10,856 nucleotides of DNA from Thermoplasmata archaeon (GTDB taxonomy: Archaea > Thermoplasmatota > Thermoplasmata > Thermoplasmatales > Thermoplasmataceae): NCBI GenBank assembly GCA_021835265.1, contig JAKBQK010000017.1, positions 1-10,856 on the forward strand. The letters run 5' to 3'. Both the position numbers and the translations under genes were made by a program. Shown piece after piece: positions 1 through 6,623 of the stretch. Below the pieces are notes generated by a model. It ran no database searches. It was not told the DNA's origin and was given only the letters and a program-made list of their open reading frames with translations. Numbering within the stretch: the stretch's first letter is position 1; each line of letters opens with the position of its first letter.

Positions 1-70
1 AAACTAACTTATGATTTCAATCTAATAGTAATTTTTATCACATAAAAACTCTAAATTACTCGCAAAAGCA

Positions 71-105
71 CTATATAAGTATTTAGAAATTATAAAAAAT
101 TTATA
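71..105 (+). promoter_or_regulatory. Archaeal TATA-like promoter region of the sdh operon
   Basis: An A/T-only stretch with two candidate TATA boxes lies before sdhA: ctatataagt at 71-80 and tataaaaaatttata at 91-105. An archaeal start site lies about 25 nt past the TATA box. The first box therefore predicts a leader of about 40 nt and the second one of about 20 nt. Either would include the Shine-Dalgarno at 132-137. Which box is used cannot be decided from sequence alone. Bases 1-70 are AT-rich and hold no supportable gene. Confidence 0.5.
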
Positions 106-131
106 CCGATGAAATAATACACATAAGGTTT

Positions 132-137
132 AGGTGA
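132..137 (+). promoter_or_regulatory. Shine-Dalgarno of sdhA
   Basis: The sequence aggtga is complementary to the conserved 3' end of archaeal 16S rRNA (GGAUCACCU). It ends 6 nt before the ATG at 144 and so supports that start. Confidence 0.7.
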
Positions 138-143
138 AATTTA

Positions 144-1865
144 ATGAACAATGAGGTTGAAACCGTCGAGGCAGATGTTCTTATTATCGGTGCCGGCGGC
201 GCAGGAATGAGGGCAGCTATCTCCGTAAATGATGCAGGTTTGAAGCCTGTAATGGTTACAAAATCACTTCTTGGCAAGGCTCACACCGTTATGGCTGAAG
301 GTGGAATTGCCTGTGCTCTGGGAAACGTGGATCCGAAGGATAACTGGATGGTTCACTATGGTGATATAATAGAGGAAGGAGTATACATATCTAACTGGAA
401 AATGGCCGAAATTTTGGGAAAAGAGGCACCTGACAGGGTTCTCGAACTGGAAAGATATGGAGCACTTTTCGACAGGACACCTGATGGCAGGATAATGCAG
501 AGGGCATTTGGAGCTCACACATACAGAAGACTGGCACATATTGGTGATAGAACAGGATTAGAACTCATAAAGACATTGGAAGATCAGGTACTGCACAGAA
601 ATATTCCGTTCTACGATGAAATGTATATTGTGGACCTTATAAGGAAGGATAACAAGATCATAGGAGCATACGGAATAAAGATGAATACTGGTAAGACATT
701 TGTATTCAGGGCAAAATCAGTAGTCATAGCAACTGGTGGTTCCGGAAGAGTTTATAAGGTAACATCCAACTCATGGGAATCAACAGGTGATGGTATTGGT
801 ATGGCATACAGGGCTGGAGTAATCCTCAGAGACATGGAAATGATACAGTTCCACCCAACAGGAATGGTATACCCACCTGGAGTAAAAGGTCTTCTTGTGA
901 CGGAAGGAGTAAGAGGAGAAGGGGGGATTTTACTGAATTCAAAGGGTGAGAGATATATGCTGAAATATTCTCCACAAAAGAAAGAACTTGATGCTAGAGA
1001 TGTTGTTGCAAGAGCAAATTACAAAGAAATAATGGAAGGTAGGGGAACAGAACATGGAGGTGTTTATCTTGACATATCTCAAAAAGGTGCAGACTTTATC
1101 AAGCACAAACTTCCAGCCATGTATCAGCAGTTTCTTGAGTTTGCTGGTGTAGATATAACAAAGGAAAAGATGGAAGTTGCACCAACTGTCCATTATATGA
1201 TGGGTGGAATTGAAGTTGATGCAGAAACAGAAAGAACAAACCTTGAAAATCTTTTTGCTGCGGGAGAGGTAGCATCAGGTCTCCACGGAGCCAACAGACT
1301 GGGAGGCAACTCTCTTGCAGATATTCTCGTTTTCGGTAAAAGGGCAGGAGATTCAGCAGTTAATTATGCACGAAGCTCAAAATTCGAGGATATACCTGAG
1401 GAGGAAATTGAAAAAATTAGAGCTTATGTAATGCACTTCTTTAAGGAAGATGGGAAGAACCCATACGATCTCATAGACAGACTTACAACATGTATGAGTG
1501 AAAATGTAGGTATAATGAGGGATGAGGAACATCTGCAGAAGGCAATCAAGATAATCAAGGATTTAAAGGAAGAATTCAAGGAAGTTGGTACAAAGGGTGG
1601 AGTTAGATACAACCATGGATTACTGGGTTGTCTCGAACTTGGCAATATGTTGGTCTCCTGCGAGGCAATTGCAACATGCGCTTCCATGAGGAAGGAAAGC
1701 AGGGGTGCCCATGCGAGATCAGACTTTCCTAAGAAAGACCCAGCATGGAAAGCCAATATAATAACATACATGGATGAACAGGGAAACATGAATTTTGAGG
1801 TTAAACCGGCGGCAGAAATGCCAGAGGAATATAAGGCATATGTAAAGCCAGAGGTGTATGAATGA
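144..1865 (+). CDS. sdhA: Succinate dehydrogenase flavoprotein subunit
   Basis: Catalytic FAD subunit of complex II: it oxidises succinate to fumarate in the citric acid cycle and passes electrons to SdhB. Its 573 residues match the usual SdhA/FrdA length. The N-terminal dinucleotide fold has GAGGAG at residues 16-21. His47 in AHTVMAEGG is at the position of the covalent 8-alpha-N3-histidyl-FAD link. QFHPTG (235-240), TEGVRGEGG (253-261), DARDVVAR (283-290, with the active-site arginines), H350 in PTVHYMMGG, and HGANRLGGNS (381-390) are family active-site and FAD-binding motifs. The C-terminal helical domain keeps the RGAHAR motif (520-525). The ATG at 144 is supported by a Shine-Dalgarno 6 nt upstream. 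The stop overlaps the sdhB start as ATGA. Direction (SDH versus fumarate reductase) is not provable from this subunit; SDH is inferred. Confidence 0.96.
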   Translation: MNNEVETVEADVLIIGAGGAGMRAAISVNDAGLKPVMVTKSLLGKAHTVMAEGGIACALGNVDPKDNWMVHYGDIIEEGVYISNWKMAEILGKEAPDRVLELERYGALFDRTPDGRIMQRAFGAHTYRRLAHIGDRTGLELIKTLEDQVLHRNIPFYDEMYIVDLIRKDNKIIGAYGIKMNTGKTFVFRAKSVVIATGGSGRVYKVTSNSWESTGDGIGMAYRAGVILRDMEMIQFHPTGMVYPPGVKGLLVTEGVRGEGGILLNSKGERYMLKYSPQKKELDARDVVARANYKEIMEGRGTEHGGVYLDISQKGADFIKHKLPAMYQQFLEFAGVDITKEKMEVAPTVHYMMGGIEVDAETERTNLENLFAAGEVASGLHGANRLGGNSLADILVFGKRAGDSAVNYARSSKFEDIPEEEIEKIRAYVMHFFKEDGKNPYDLIDRLTTCMSENVGIMRDEEHLQKAIKIIKDLKEEFKEVGTKGGVRYNHGLLGCLELGNMLVSCEAIATCASMRKESRGAHARSDFPKKDPAWKANIITYMDEQGNMNFEVKPAAEMPEEYKAYVKPEVYE

Positions 1866-2614
1866 GCGATGATATAAGCGTGAAAGTATTCAGGTTCGAT
1901 CCTGAAACAGAAAAGGAAGGGAAGTTTGTAGAATACAAGGTTCCTTATGTTGATGGAATGGTTGTTCTTGATACAGTAAGGTATGTTGAGGAGAAAATAG
2001 ACCCAACCATTTCAATAAGATGGAACTGCAAGGCAGGTAAATGCGGTTCATGCTCTGCAGAGATAAATGGAAGGCCTTCCTTGATGTGCAAGACCAGAGT
2101 TGATGAAGTTGGAAAAAACATCACCGTTGCGCCAATGGCAGCATTTCCATTGATAAAGGATCTTGTTACGGATGTCTCAAAGAACTGGGAAATTGCAAGA
2201 AAGATTCCAATGTTTACACCAAAGGAAGGTCTTGAAAAACCATGGAGAATTAATCCTAAAGATGTGGAAAGGTCCAAGGAATTTAAAAGATGTATAGAGT
2301 GTTTTCTCTGCATGGATGTATGCCACGTTGTCAGGGAACATTTCACACCATACTTTGGGCCAAGACACATTGTAAAGGCGGCCTCATGGGATATGCATCC
2401 TCTGGATGGACTGGATAGATCCCGGATGCTCAATGAAGAGGGTGGAATGGGATATTGCAATATAACTAAATGCTGTACTGAAGTATGTCCAGAGCACATA
2501 AAAATAACTGATAATGCAATCATTCAAGAAAAGGAAAGAGCCGTAGACAGGCAGTACGATCCAATAGCAATGTTGATCAAGAACAGAAGACATAAGGAGA
2601 AGGTGGTGAAATAA
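1862..2614 (+). CDS. sdhB: Succinate dehydrogenase iron-sulfur subunit
   Basis: Carries electrons from the SdhA flavin to the membrane sector through iron-sulfur clusters. The N-terminal plant-type ferredoxin domain binds [2Fe-2S] through C56, C61, C64 and C76 (CKAGKCGSC, then MC). The C-terminal domain has C144xxC147xxC150xxxC154, then C199, C204, C205 and C209-Pro. By alignment with E. coli SdhB (C206-x5-C212-x3-C216), C199, C205 and C209 are the standard ligands. C204 is therefore an extra cysteine beside the third cluster. The residue after C154 is His, not the usual Pro. Extra cysteines here have been linked in some archaeal enzymes to a second [4Fe-4S] replacing the [3Fe-4S] centre, so the cluster type is uncertain. 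At 250 residues the length is normal. The ATG sits in an ATGA overlap with sdhA, preceded by GAGGTG at 1851-1856. Confidence 0.95.
   Translation: MSDDISVKVFRFDPETEKEGKFVEYKVPYVDGMVVLDTVRYVEEKIDPTISIRWNCKAGKCGSCSAEINGRPSLMCKTRVDEVGKNITVAPMAAFPLIKDLVTDVSKNWEIARKIPMFTPKEGLEKPWRINPKDVERSKEFKRCIECFLCMDVCHVVREHFTPYFGPRHIVKAASWDMHPLDGLDRSRMLNEEGGMGYCNITKCCTEVCPEHIKITDNAIIQEKERAVDRQYDPIAMLIKNRRHKEKVVK
2602..2609 (+). promoter_or_regulatory. Shine-Dalgarno of sdhC
   Basis: The sequence ggtggtga lies inside the last codons of sdhB and ends 5 nt before the ATG at 2615. It is a strong match to the archaeal anti-Shine-Dalgarno and fixes the sdhC start. The sdhB stop abuts this ATG with no gap. Confidence 0.65.
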
Positions 2615-3364
2615 ATGTCATTTAGCACAAAGGATGAAACAAAATTAGAAAAGATAACAAGGTTTCCAAGAGAGTTCGGAGAATTGAGATTCTGGTCATT
2701 CGTACTGCTGGCACTGCTGGCCATATACCTGATGACTGAGTTTGCATTACCAAAGCCTGTTCAGGGATTGACAGATCCATTCTATTCACCAACAATCCTT
2801 GTACTTCCTCTGGTGGCAGGATTCAGGGCTACATGCTACGCTTACAGGAAAGATTACCACAGACATCTTTTCAGACACCCAGTGGCGTGTGAAGTCTCAA
2901 ATTTCAAGAATGTATCAAAGAAAACAGATCTGGTTGGTGAAAAGAGAGGTAGATTATATTCAGGTGAAACAAATATTTTCAGGCTTGAGAACCTTCACAG
3001 ATATTTCTGGTACACTGCAGTTGCAATTCTTCCATTCTTCTATTATGATATCTATGTAGCCCTTGCCTACAAGGGAACATTCACACTTGGTGCGCTCCTA
3101 TTGATCATCAACACAGCTTTGGTTACAGTATATACATTCTCATGCCACTTCTTCAGACATGTAACAGGCGGAAATGTAGACTGCTACAGCTGTCCAGTGA
3201 ATAAGAAGAGTGCAAGGAGATCATTCTTTAACGGCATATCCAAGCTGAACGATCATCACGAGATATTTGCATGGATGAGTCTTGCCTCATTCTTCCTGGT
3301 TGACCTATATATAAGGGGAGTAGCCGCTGGTCTTGGCATTAATATACTCCTGTTCAGGTTGTGA
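2615..3364 (+). CDS. sdhC: Succinate dehydrogenase membrane anchor subunit, type F-like with Cys/His clusters
   Basis: A 249-residue membrane protein directly downstream of sdhB with zero spacing, so by position and pattern it is the complex II anchor that passes electrons to quinone. Hydrophobic segments lie at about 26-43, 58-72, 129-150, 155-178 and 216-246. Two polar Cys/His clusters stand out. The first is C74, H82, H84, H88 and C92 in the stretch after segment 2. The second is CHFFRH (177-182), then C190 and C193, at the end of segment 4; H128 and H214-H215 are also present. From memory this resembles the actinobacterial Sdh1 anchor (TCYxYRK, then CHxxRHxxGG). In Mycobacterium smegmatis Sdh1 that subunit holds a membrane-embedded Rieske-type [2Fe-2S] cluster. 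A cluster rather than haem b here is an inference. Older schemes place Thermoplasma complex II among di-haem type A enzymes. Confidence 0.82.
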   Translation: MSFSTKDETKLEKITRFPREFGELRFWSFVLLALLAIYLMTEFALPKPVQGLTDPFYSPTILVLPLVAGFRATCYAYRKDYHRHLFRHPVACEVSNFKNVSKKTDLVGEKRGRLYSGETNIFRLENLHRYFWYTAVAILPFFYYDIYVALAYKGTFTLGALLLIINTALVTVYTFSCHFFRHVTGGNVDCYSCPVNKKSARRSFFNGISKLNDHHEIFAWMSLASFFLVDLYIRGVAAGLGINILLFRL

Positions 3365-3369
3365 TCCAA

Positions 3370-3540
3370 ATGGGAAAATACATGAAGTCAGCATGGAGAT
3401 ATCCACTATTCTTCCTGGGATTATTCCTGATAGAAATAGGAGGAGTCTACTATAAGTTCATTGCACAAAACCTCACAAACACAGAGTATTTCGTAATAGC
3501 AGGATTTGTAATATTTTTAATTTCACTCATAACACCATAA
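3370..3540 (+). CDS. Small two-helix membrane protein, putative SDH small anchor subunit
   Basis: A 56-codon reading frame starting MGKYMKSAWRYP and ending LISLITP, 5 nt after the sdhC stop. It has two hydrophobic stretches (about residues 12-28 and 39-55) separated by a short polar loop (KFIAQNLTN), with a basic N-terminus, so it should be a two-pass membrane protein. The sequence gtgatcc (3361-3367) just before the ATG matches the archaeal anti-Shine-Dalgarno and also covers the sdhC stop, which suggests translational coupling. An in-frame GTG at 3361 is a possible alternative start (59 residues). Its place as the last gene before the operon terminator suggests a fourth complex II subunit (SdhD-like), but no catalytic or haem-binding residue is apparent and the sequence alone does not prove it. 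Confidence 0.7.
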   Translation: MGKYMKSAWRYPLFFLGLFLIEIGGVYYKFIAQNLTNTEYFVIAGFVIFLISLITP

Positions 3541-3562
3541 TCTTTTATTTTTTTATTTTATT
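3541..3562 (+). terminator. T-rich archaeal terminator after the sdh operon
   Basis: Directly after the small-subunit stop the + strand reads as long T runs broken by single A bases (tcttttatttttttatttta). Archaeal RNA polymerase terminates on such T-tracts without needing a hairpin. Confidence 0.6.
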
Positions 3563-3576
3563 GATTTTACAGTTTA

Positions 3577-3822
3577 ATGAATAGATTTTATAGCATAAAC
3601 GAATCAACGAATATGAATGTCATTGACCTGGTGGGAAAAAATGTTAGATTCCTAATTCTAGGGCAGTACCAGGAGAGTCTTACGCCTGAGCTATATATGA
3701 AGGGCAGGTTAGTTGGTGTGGATCAGGCAGTATATATAATAGAAACTGACAATCAGGATAAGTCAGGAAAGCAAACAATCTGTGTTCCAATGTCTCAGTG
3801 CATTGTATCTACAACCGACTAG
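3577..3822 (+). CDS. Small conserved-looking protein, possible Sm-like fold
   Basis: Not recognised as a named family. It is 81 residues from ATG 3577, or 69 residues from ATG 3613 (MNVIDLVGKNVR). The second start is attractive because the homology-like part begins there and a TATA-like stretch (gattttatag, 3584-3593) lies about 25 nt upstream, which would give a leaderless mRNA. Neither start has a clear Shine-Dalgarno. The pattern GKNVRFLIL, then KGRLVGVDQAVYII (42-55), then a C-terminal strand CVPMSQCIV (69-77), recalls the Sm1 motif (G-x-L-x-x-x-D) of Lsm/Sm-like small beta barrels. The RNA-binding Sm2 signature is not evident, so RNA binding should not be assumed. It ends 12 nt before the MscS-family gene and is probably co-transcribed with it. 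Confidence 0.6.
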   Translation: MNRFYSINESTNMNVIDLVGKNVRFLILGQYQESLTPELYMKGRLVGVDQAVYIIETDNQDKSGKQTICVPMSQCIVSTTD

Positions 3823-3834
3823 TGATAATTCAAC

Positions 3835-4815
3835 ATGAAAAGCCAGACAAACCTGATGTATTCCTTTTCTTTTTTCCTTCTATTGGGATTTTTACTGGAA
3901 GTATTAAATTTACCATATCTTGTAAAAAAAGCCCAATTATTCTATTTGGCAGCCTACTATTCAGTGGAGATTTTTCCTATTTACTTAAGGTATGAATTAT
4001 CAAAGTACGGTACAATTTTACAAGTAATAATATCTCTAGCCATCGCCTTAGTTCTCATATTTCAAATAAGGAAGATGATGAGACTCCGATCCTCCATAAG
4101 AGGAAACACATTGCGATATGTATTTATCAACTATGTGATAAATATCATTGCATACTTCATAATTTTTGTCGTGATCCTCTCAGCACTTGGCATTAATATT
4201 GATTCCTTACTTACAAGCAGCATACTTCTTGCCGCTTTAATTGCACTTGCCGGTCAGAGTCTTATAGGGAATATACTGGGAGGTATTATGATGGAAATCT
4301 CAAAACCTTTCAAACCTGGTGATAATGTGTGGATATTTCCGTGGAGCAGTTCAAGCTCCCTAATGGGACTTCAATTGGCAGTTTTCTTTCAGAAATATTA
4401 CTCAAAGGATGTGTTATATGTACAGGGAATAAGGGGAAAGGTTATTGATATTACTATGAATTATACAAAAATATTAGCAGACGATGGGGAAACAATAAAC
4501 GTACCCAATGCTGTGGTAGCTTTAGGGGCATTTCAACTGGGTCCTAAGAGCGGAAGCTTTGCCATAAGATATGAGGTGCCAAAACATGTCACGCCAGATG
4601 AACTTAGGAAAAACGTTTTTGAAGTAACAGAAAGTATGGGAATAGAGAAAAAAGATCAAAGATTTTTGGTAGATGAAACAACATTGAATACCTATCTAAT
4701 CATGATTGAATTTCCAAAACTAAGGGACCAGAATCTCAGAACAAGGATTTTTGACAATCTCAGGTTAAGACTTGAGCCAATGAGAATATTCCCTGTTTCT
4801 GATAGAAACAGATAA
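3835..4815 (+). CDS. MscS-family mechanosensitive ion channel
   Basis: A 326-residue membrane protein; channels of this family open under membrane tension and release solutes during hypo-osmotic shock. Hydrophobic segments fall at about 8-24, 59-77 and 95-118, followed by a Gly/Ala-rich pore-lining helix at about 126-155 with GQSLIGNILGGIMMEISKPF, the MscS hallmark. FKPGD (159-163) starts the beta domain. VQGIRGKVIDIT (196-207) and ETINVPNAVV (219-228) are its usual strands, and the C-terminal alpha/beta domain runs from about 240. Between FKPGD and GIRGKV there is an insertion of about 30 residues (Ser-rich, then hydrophobic, about 166-196) where most members have a short turn. The ATG has a GTGAT about 9 nt upstream and lies 12 nt after the preceding small gene. 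The ion or solute selectivity cannot be read from sequence. Confidence 0.9.
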   Translation: MKSQTNLMYSFSFFLLLGFLLEVLNLPYLVKKAQLFYLAAYYSVEIFPIYLRYELSKYGTILQVIISLAIALVLIFQIRKMMRLRSSIRGNTLRYVFINYVINIIAYFIIFVVILSALGINIDSLLTSSILLAALIALAGQSLIGNILGGIMMEISKPFKPGDNVWIFPWSSSSSLMGLQLAVFFQKYYSKDVLYVQGIRGKVIDITMNYTKILADDGETINVPNAVVALGAFQLGPKSGSFAIRYEVPKHVTPDELRKNVFEVTESMGIEKKDQRFLVDETTLNTYLIMIEFPKLRDQNLRTRIFDNLRLRLEPMRIFPVSDRNR

Positions 4816-4944
4816 AGTTAATTTAGATTTTTAACCTATTAAGCGTTCTGATTTAACTACTGTCTGATATTTTTGCCATGTCCCGATCAACAGGCACAGG
4901 AAGGTAAATGTATCATTTCAGTACAACAATATTATTATGTGAAT
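4816..4944 (+). other. Intergenic region before the toxin-antitoxin remnant
   Basis: It starts with a weak 5-bp inverted repeat (gttaa at 4816-4820 against ttaac at 4830-4834) with T residues between, which could help end the channel transcript. An ATG at 4873 is in frame with the antitoxin, but the 24 residues it would add look unlike the family, so this stretch is better read as untranslated. No clear TATA box was identified. Confidence 0.4.
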
Positions 4945-5523
4945 ATGACAAAAAAGGAGCTATCGCTGTATAAAATTCGTGATATGGCATTAAATTCAGG
5001 CGTTTGCGTATTTAATCCACAGGAACTTTCTAATCTTATTAACAAGAAAAAAAGTGTTGCACTAGTTTACATGAACAGACTGATTAAAAATGGTCTTGCA
5101 GTTAGACTAAGAAATGGGAAAATATCATTCAATAAAGATGATTTTATTATAGCTTCTCAGTTGGTTTTTCCATCATATATATCATTAAATTCTGCACTAC
5201 TATACCATAAGATAACCTATCAGATTCCAGAATATATTGAGTGTGTAAACACGATTAATTCATATAATTATTAGAGGTTAGGAATAATATACCACAAAAT
5301 AAAGCCTGAATTATTTTTTGGATATAAAAGGTATGATAAAGGTGGAAGCTTTATATTCGTCGCAAATCCTGATAAGGCTCTATTTGATGGTTTATACCTC
5401 AAATTAATTTCTAAATTTGATATAATAGAATATAAAAGAGAAATAGATTTTTCAGAACTATTAGTAAGTTTAAAAAATATGAAAATAAAAGGAATAACAA
5501 AAATTGAGGAGATTTTAAAATGA
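4945..5523 (+). pseudogene. AbiEi-type antitoxin, interrupted by an in-frame TAG
   Basis: Remnant of the antitoxin/repressor of an AbiE (type IV) toxin-antitoxin system. Read from ATG 4945 (MTKKELSLYKI) it has an N-terminal winged-helix part (about residues 1-65, with LSNLINKKKSVALVYMNRLI as the helical region). A middle part, FPSYISLNSALLYHKI, is typical of the AbiEi core. Reading then stops at TAG 5272-5274. The same frame stays open for another 82 codons up to TGA 5521-5523. That stretch reads YHKIKPELFFGYKRYDK, then FVANPDKALFDGLYLK, which is the family's C-terminal domain. So one nonsense codon, not a frameshift, splits a gene of the expected length (about 192 residues). The end overlaps the toxin start as ATGA. 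Readthrough cannot be excluded but nothing supports it. Confidence 0.85.
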
Positions 5524-6265
5524 TCAGGAAGGATGAAATAATATCACTATCAAAACTGCATAAATTAAGACCATGGAAGGAATAAAAGAGGTTTATGCAA
5601 ACATTAATATTAAATTCATTAGCAGATTTTCCGCTGGTATTTAAGGGTGGGACATACCTGTGGTTGTTTCACGGACTAAGGAGGTTTTCAGAGGATCTGG
5701 ATTTTACTGTTGACGGAAAACTAATTGACAAAATACCAGAATTGACAAGCCATAGTATATCACTCATGGGCATAAGCAATGAATTAAAAATTATTAAAAA
5801 TAATACTATTACACTATTTTACAGGATATTATCCAAGGGCCTTTGTATACTGGAAATTTGGATAGTACACCGGTATATGTTGAAATGAGCCAGAGGGAAA
5901 AAGTAATAGATAAACCAATTGCATTAAGATTTGATTTTCCCGAATACAGTCTACCTGTGAGGATATTATCCGGAATGTCCCTGGACGAGGTTTCTTCAGA
6001 AAAAATAAGGTCTATATATACTAGGAAAAAACCTAGAGATATTTACGACTTATTCTTTTTAATTAAAATGAAAGGTACTAAATTCAACAGGGAGATGGTA
6101 GACAAAAAACTTGAAGTTTATAATATGTCCTTTGATAAAGAGTCATTCATTGAAGAAATCAAGAAACAGGAAGATTATTTCAACAAAGCACTGAATAATA
6201 TAGTTATGGAAGAATTGCCAGACATTAAATATATTATTAAGGTTATAGGATCATGGTTGGATTAA
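5520..6265 (+). pseudogene. AbiEii-type nucleotidyltransferase toxin, broken by a nonsense codon and a frameshift
   Basis: Partner toxin, family DUF1814/AbiEii, a nucleotidyltransferase-fold enzyme. The original frame begins ATG 5520 inside the antitoxin stop (ATGA). It runs 21 codons (ending RPWKE) to TAA 5583-5585, then stays open in the same frame: RFMQTLILNSLADFPLVFKG. The catalytic motifs GGTYL and SEDLDF survive. Near 5837-5839 the frame shifts: the family sequence continues only in the next frame as GPLYTGNLDSTPVYVEMSQR, through KKPRDIYDLFFL, to TAA 6263-6265. Adding one G (aaggggcc instead of aagggcc at 5835-5841) restores one frame, so a one-base deletion fits. Repaired, it would be about 248 residues, a normal length. 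Two independent lesions here plus one in the antitoxin argue for real inactivation. Confidence 0.87.
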
Positions 6266-6623
6266 TAGTACTACAATCAATTATGATTGAAAGTAATCGC
6301 AGTTTCAAATCGTTTCAATGAATGTTTTTGAAATCAATAAAATGAATTTTGGTGCATTCGACTAATTTTAATTAAAAAACCTATTATCATCCCCTGAATT
6401 GAATATGGGGGCTAAAATGGTATTGATATTTTCTTCATAGTATCCTTTTCTGAGATCTGTTATGATAGCCGTGGCGGGTTTAAATGAGAATAAATCGGTA
6501 AAAGAAAGTGTATGCATCTTGAATTTAATTATTTTTTAGAGGTATAGAAATTACAAAAAAATTATGAATGCTAGTAAAAATTTTCTTCTCATAATTAATA
6601 TACAATAATTAACATGTAGATTT
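6266..6623. other. 358-base intergenic region, mostly unexplained
   Basis: No convincing gene is visible. A perfect 6-bp hairpin (caatca-atta-tgattg, 6274-6289) lies just after the toxin remnant, and a 7-bp inverted repeat (tttcaaa 6303-6309, tttgaaa 6327-6333) follows. On the minus strand an open frame of 49 codons runs from ATG at 6517 down to a stop at 6368-6370. It includes TAIITDLRKGYYEENINTIL and has no recognisable family. The right end holds the promoter of the next gene. The region could contain worn-down remains of a mobile or accessory gene, but this cannot be shown from sequence alone. Confidence 0.4.
6596..6603 (+). promoter_or_regulatory. TATA box for a leaderless PoxB-like transcript
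   Basis: The sequence ttaatata, followed by c, lies 21-28 nt before the ATG at 6624. No Shine-Dalgarno lies between the two. The spacing puts transcription start at or next to the ATG, as expected for a leaderless archaeal mRNA. Confidence 0.55.

Noticed and set aside
264..2724. Several minus-strand open frames of 60-190 codons over sdhA, sdhB and sdhC
   Set aside because: They lie opposite strongly coding genes, have no family motifs or ribosome binding sites, and contain Cys/Phe/Ser-rich sequence typical of antisense shadows.
2799..3059. Plus-strand frame of 86 codons inside sdhC
   Set aside because: It overlaps the well-supported anchor gene in another frame, with no motif or start signal of its own.
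4873..4944. ATG at 4873 as the antitoxin start
   Set aside because: The added residues (MPCPDQQAQEGK and onwards) do not look like the family, and the ATG at 4945 begins the typical N-terminal helix.
5272..5274. TAG in the antitoxin as a pyrrolysine codon
   Set aside because: Pyrrolysine is known in Methanomassiliicoccales and other methylamine users, not in this kind of organism. The neighbouring toxin also has a TAA and a frameshift, so decay explains all three.
5835..5845. Programmed frameshifting in the toxin
   Set aside because: The site is aagggcc with no clear slippery heptamer or downstream structure, and an upstream TAA already blocks translation.
6301..6333. Repeated tttcaa-type words resembling archaeal CRISPR repeat ends
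   Set aside because: There is no regular repeat-spacer spacing and no repeat unit of 24-37 bases recurs, so this is not an array.
6266..6623. tRNA or C/D-box RNA in the large gap
   Set aside because: No cloverleaf pattern, and no paired C-box (RTGATGA) and D-box (CTGA) arrangement is present.
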